Assembly: GCA_031424015.1 (NCBI GenBank)
Contig: JANPGR010000034.1
Coordinates: forward strand, 1-5,350
Length of the DNA: 5,350 nt
From: JANPGR01 sp031424015
GTDB lineage: Bacteria > Patescibacteriota > Minisyncoccia > Phycocordibacterales > UBA1006
Reading direction: 5' to 3'
Notes under the pieces: model-generated
The model's input: only the letters and a program-made list of their open reading frames with translations
What the model was told of the DNA's origin: nothing
Database searches by the model: none
Program-made: the position numbers and the translations under genes
Shown here: one piece after another, positions 4,846 through 5,350 of the stretch
How positions within the stretch are numbered: the stretch's first letter is position 1
Layout of the letters: the number at the start of each line of letters is the position of its first letter

Positions 4846-4875
4846 CTGGATTCCCGCCTGTGCGGGAATGACAAC
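4846..4875. repeat. Palindromic repeat element, short-hairpin form
   Basis: ATTCCCGC (4850-4857) and GCGGGAAT (4862-4869) form a perfect 8-bp stem with a CTGT loop, flanked by CTGG and GACAAC. The CTGGATTCC and GGAATGACAAC ends equal those of the element at 921-995 in opposite orientation. From memory, closely similar CTGGATTCCCGC...GCGGGAATGAC hairpins are dispersed in many bacterial genomes, and neisserial dRS3 repeats are alike. It lies in the intergenic space, where such repeats usually accumulate. Confidence 0.8.
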
Positions 4876-4940
4876 ACAGCGGTTTTGTGTGAACACTTGA
4901 AGTGTCATAAACAAAGAGAATATAACTATATGAGAAAACA

Positions 4941-4969
4941 AAAAACCTGGAATCGAGTTCCAGGTTTTT
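4941..4969. terminator. Bidirectional terminator between convergent genes
   Basis: AAAAACCTGGAA (4941-4952) and TTCCAGGTTTTT (4958-4969) form a perfect 12-bp stem with loop TCGAG. The A5/T5 outer stem provides a U-run in both directions. It sits between murG (+) and the acidic-protein gene (-), 8 nt from the latter's stop, and should end both transcripts. Confidence 0.85.
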
Positions 4970-4977
4970 GTTAGCAG

Positions 4978-5205
4978 CTATTCATCGCTTCCATCAAGGT
5001 TCATGCTTTCCCAGTCCTCGACATCATCATCACCATAATTGAGGCCTTGTTTTCGTTGTTCTTCCTCGGCTTCTTCTTCGGCGAGTTCTTCGAGGGATTT
5101 CGCTGCTTGTCCTGGTAGTGTATCGTCATCATCAGAGAGTCCTCCTCCTAATACTAAATCATCTGCGTGATCATCGTCTAATAATGTGTCGAGTTCGTCG
5201 GGCAT
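4978..5205 (-). CDS. Small, highly acidic protein of unknown function
   Basis: The predicted protein is 75 aa and I do not recognise it. It contains 29 Asp/Glu (17 D, 12 E) against three Lys/Arg, a net charge of about -26. It opens with MPDELDTLLDDD, has a glycine turn (GGG near 20-22), then DDDD. A glutamate-rich probable helix (SLEELAEEEAEEEQRK, about 37-52) follows, then an acidic tail with single aromatics (Y57, W65). There is no signal peptide or membrane segment, and it is probably largely disordered. ATG 5205 is preferred over an in-frame TTG at 5235. A -10-like TATTTT (5219-5214) lies 8 nt before it, matching the spacing at tsaD and murG. A strong terminator directly after the stop supports a real gene. 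Low-complexity acidic proteins can be chaperone-, nucleic-acid-mimic- or polymerase-associated, but nothing here points to one role. Confidence 0.65.
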   Translation of the reverse strand: MPDELDTLLDDDHADDLVLGGGLSDDDDTLPGQAAKSLEELAEEEAEEEQRKQGLNYGDDDVEDWESMNLDGSDE

Positions 5206-5213
5206 AGGTAAAT

Positions 5214-5219
5214 AAAATA
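5214..5219 (-). promoter_or_regulatory. Weak -10 box for the acidic-protein gene
   Basis: TATTTT (5219-5214 on the - strand) matches four of six positions of the -10 consensus and lies exactly 8 nt before ATG 5205. There is no TGn extension and no good -35, so the call rests mainly on the spacing shared with tsaD, murG and pyrH. Confidence 0.35.
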
Positions 5220-5350
5220 AACTTGGGTAATGCAATGATTTTTACATATTTTTCAGAAAAAGCAAGGACATTTTGTTTGTGGAAATCTCTGAGTGTTGAG
5301 AATTTTGGTGGGGGGTTTTGGGGGGGCCCGCAAAGCCCCAACAAAAAAAA

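Noticed and set aside
4893..4905. ACACTTGAAGTGT palindrome as an operator
   Set aside because: It lies between convergent genes far from any start codon and has almost no loop. No regulated promoter is near, so it could be chance.
5310..5326. G-run/TTTT/G-run resembling ciliate telomere repeats or a G-quadruplex
   Set aside because: There is only one unit with unequal G-runs and no four separate tracts. All genes are bacterial, so this is a coincidence.

Overview
The window looks like a compact, moderately AT-rich bacterial chromosome segment. It is most likely from a Candidate Phyla Radiation (Patescibacteria)-type genome. This is inferred from several features: short intergenic gaps, -10 boxes lying only 8-10 nt before ATG codons with no Shine-Dalgarno sequence (leaderless genes), a tRNA gene without encoded CCA, an archaeal-like UMP kinase, and an enlarged TsaD. 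The sequence alone does not fix the phylum. The genetic code appears standard: six visible stops are TAA or TAG, pyrH ends in TGA, and the long genes have no in-frame TGA.

Left part (1-1784, + strand). The 3' end of an unidentified gene is followed by two consecutive hairpins, at least one a good intrinsic terminator. Next comes pyrH (UMP kinase, 217-915), from its own extended -10 promoter. A 163-nt gap holds a palindromic repeat element (921-995) and another extended -10 promoter. That promoter serves a two-gene unit: a four-helix DUF2231-like membrane protein (1079-1594) and, one base after its stop codon, a 62-aa protein with a C2H2-type zinc-finger motif (1596-1784).

Middle (1785-2141). 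This gene-free stretch is the most unusual part. An 18-nt sequence identical to the 3' end of the neighbouring tRNA-Val(GAC) gene occurs at 1789, 1966 and, inside the intact tRNA, 2141. The spacing is almost regular (177 and 175 nt). The stretch between copies is full of inverted repeats, including a perfect 16-bp terminator-type hairpin. It looks like a small array of tRNA-3'-end-bounded units: attachment-site scars, or a non-autonomous mobile or repeat family. The tRNA gene (2142-2214, - strand) has a well-formed promoter and its own terminator.

Right part. tsaD (2264-3481, - strand; tRNA t6A modification) and murG (3561-4799, + strand; lipid II synthesis) diverge from a 79-nt promoter region. 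After murG there are a short inverted repeat, a second palindromic element with the same ends as the one at 921-995, and a strong hairpin terminator shared by convergent genes. A very acidic 75-aa protein (4978-5205, - strand) follows. The last 115 bases contain no gene and end in G, C and A homopolymer runs.

Functionally this is a housekeeping neighbourhood (pyrimidine nucleotide supply, tRNA modification, a tRNA, peptidoglycan synthesis) with an accessory scar beside the tRNA. No integrase, transposase, CRISPR array or defence gene is visible. The tRNA-derived array, the zinc-finger protein and the acidic protein are the best candidates for something undescribed.
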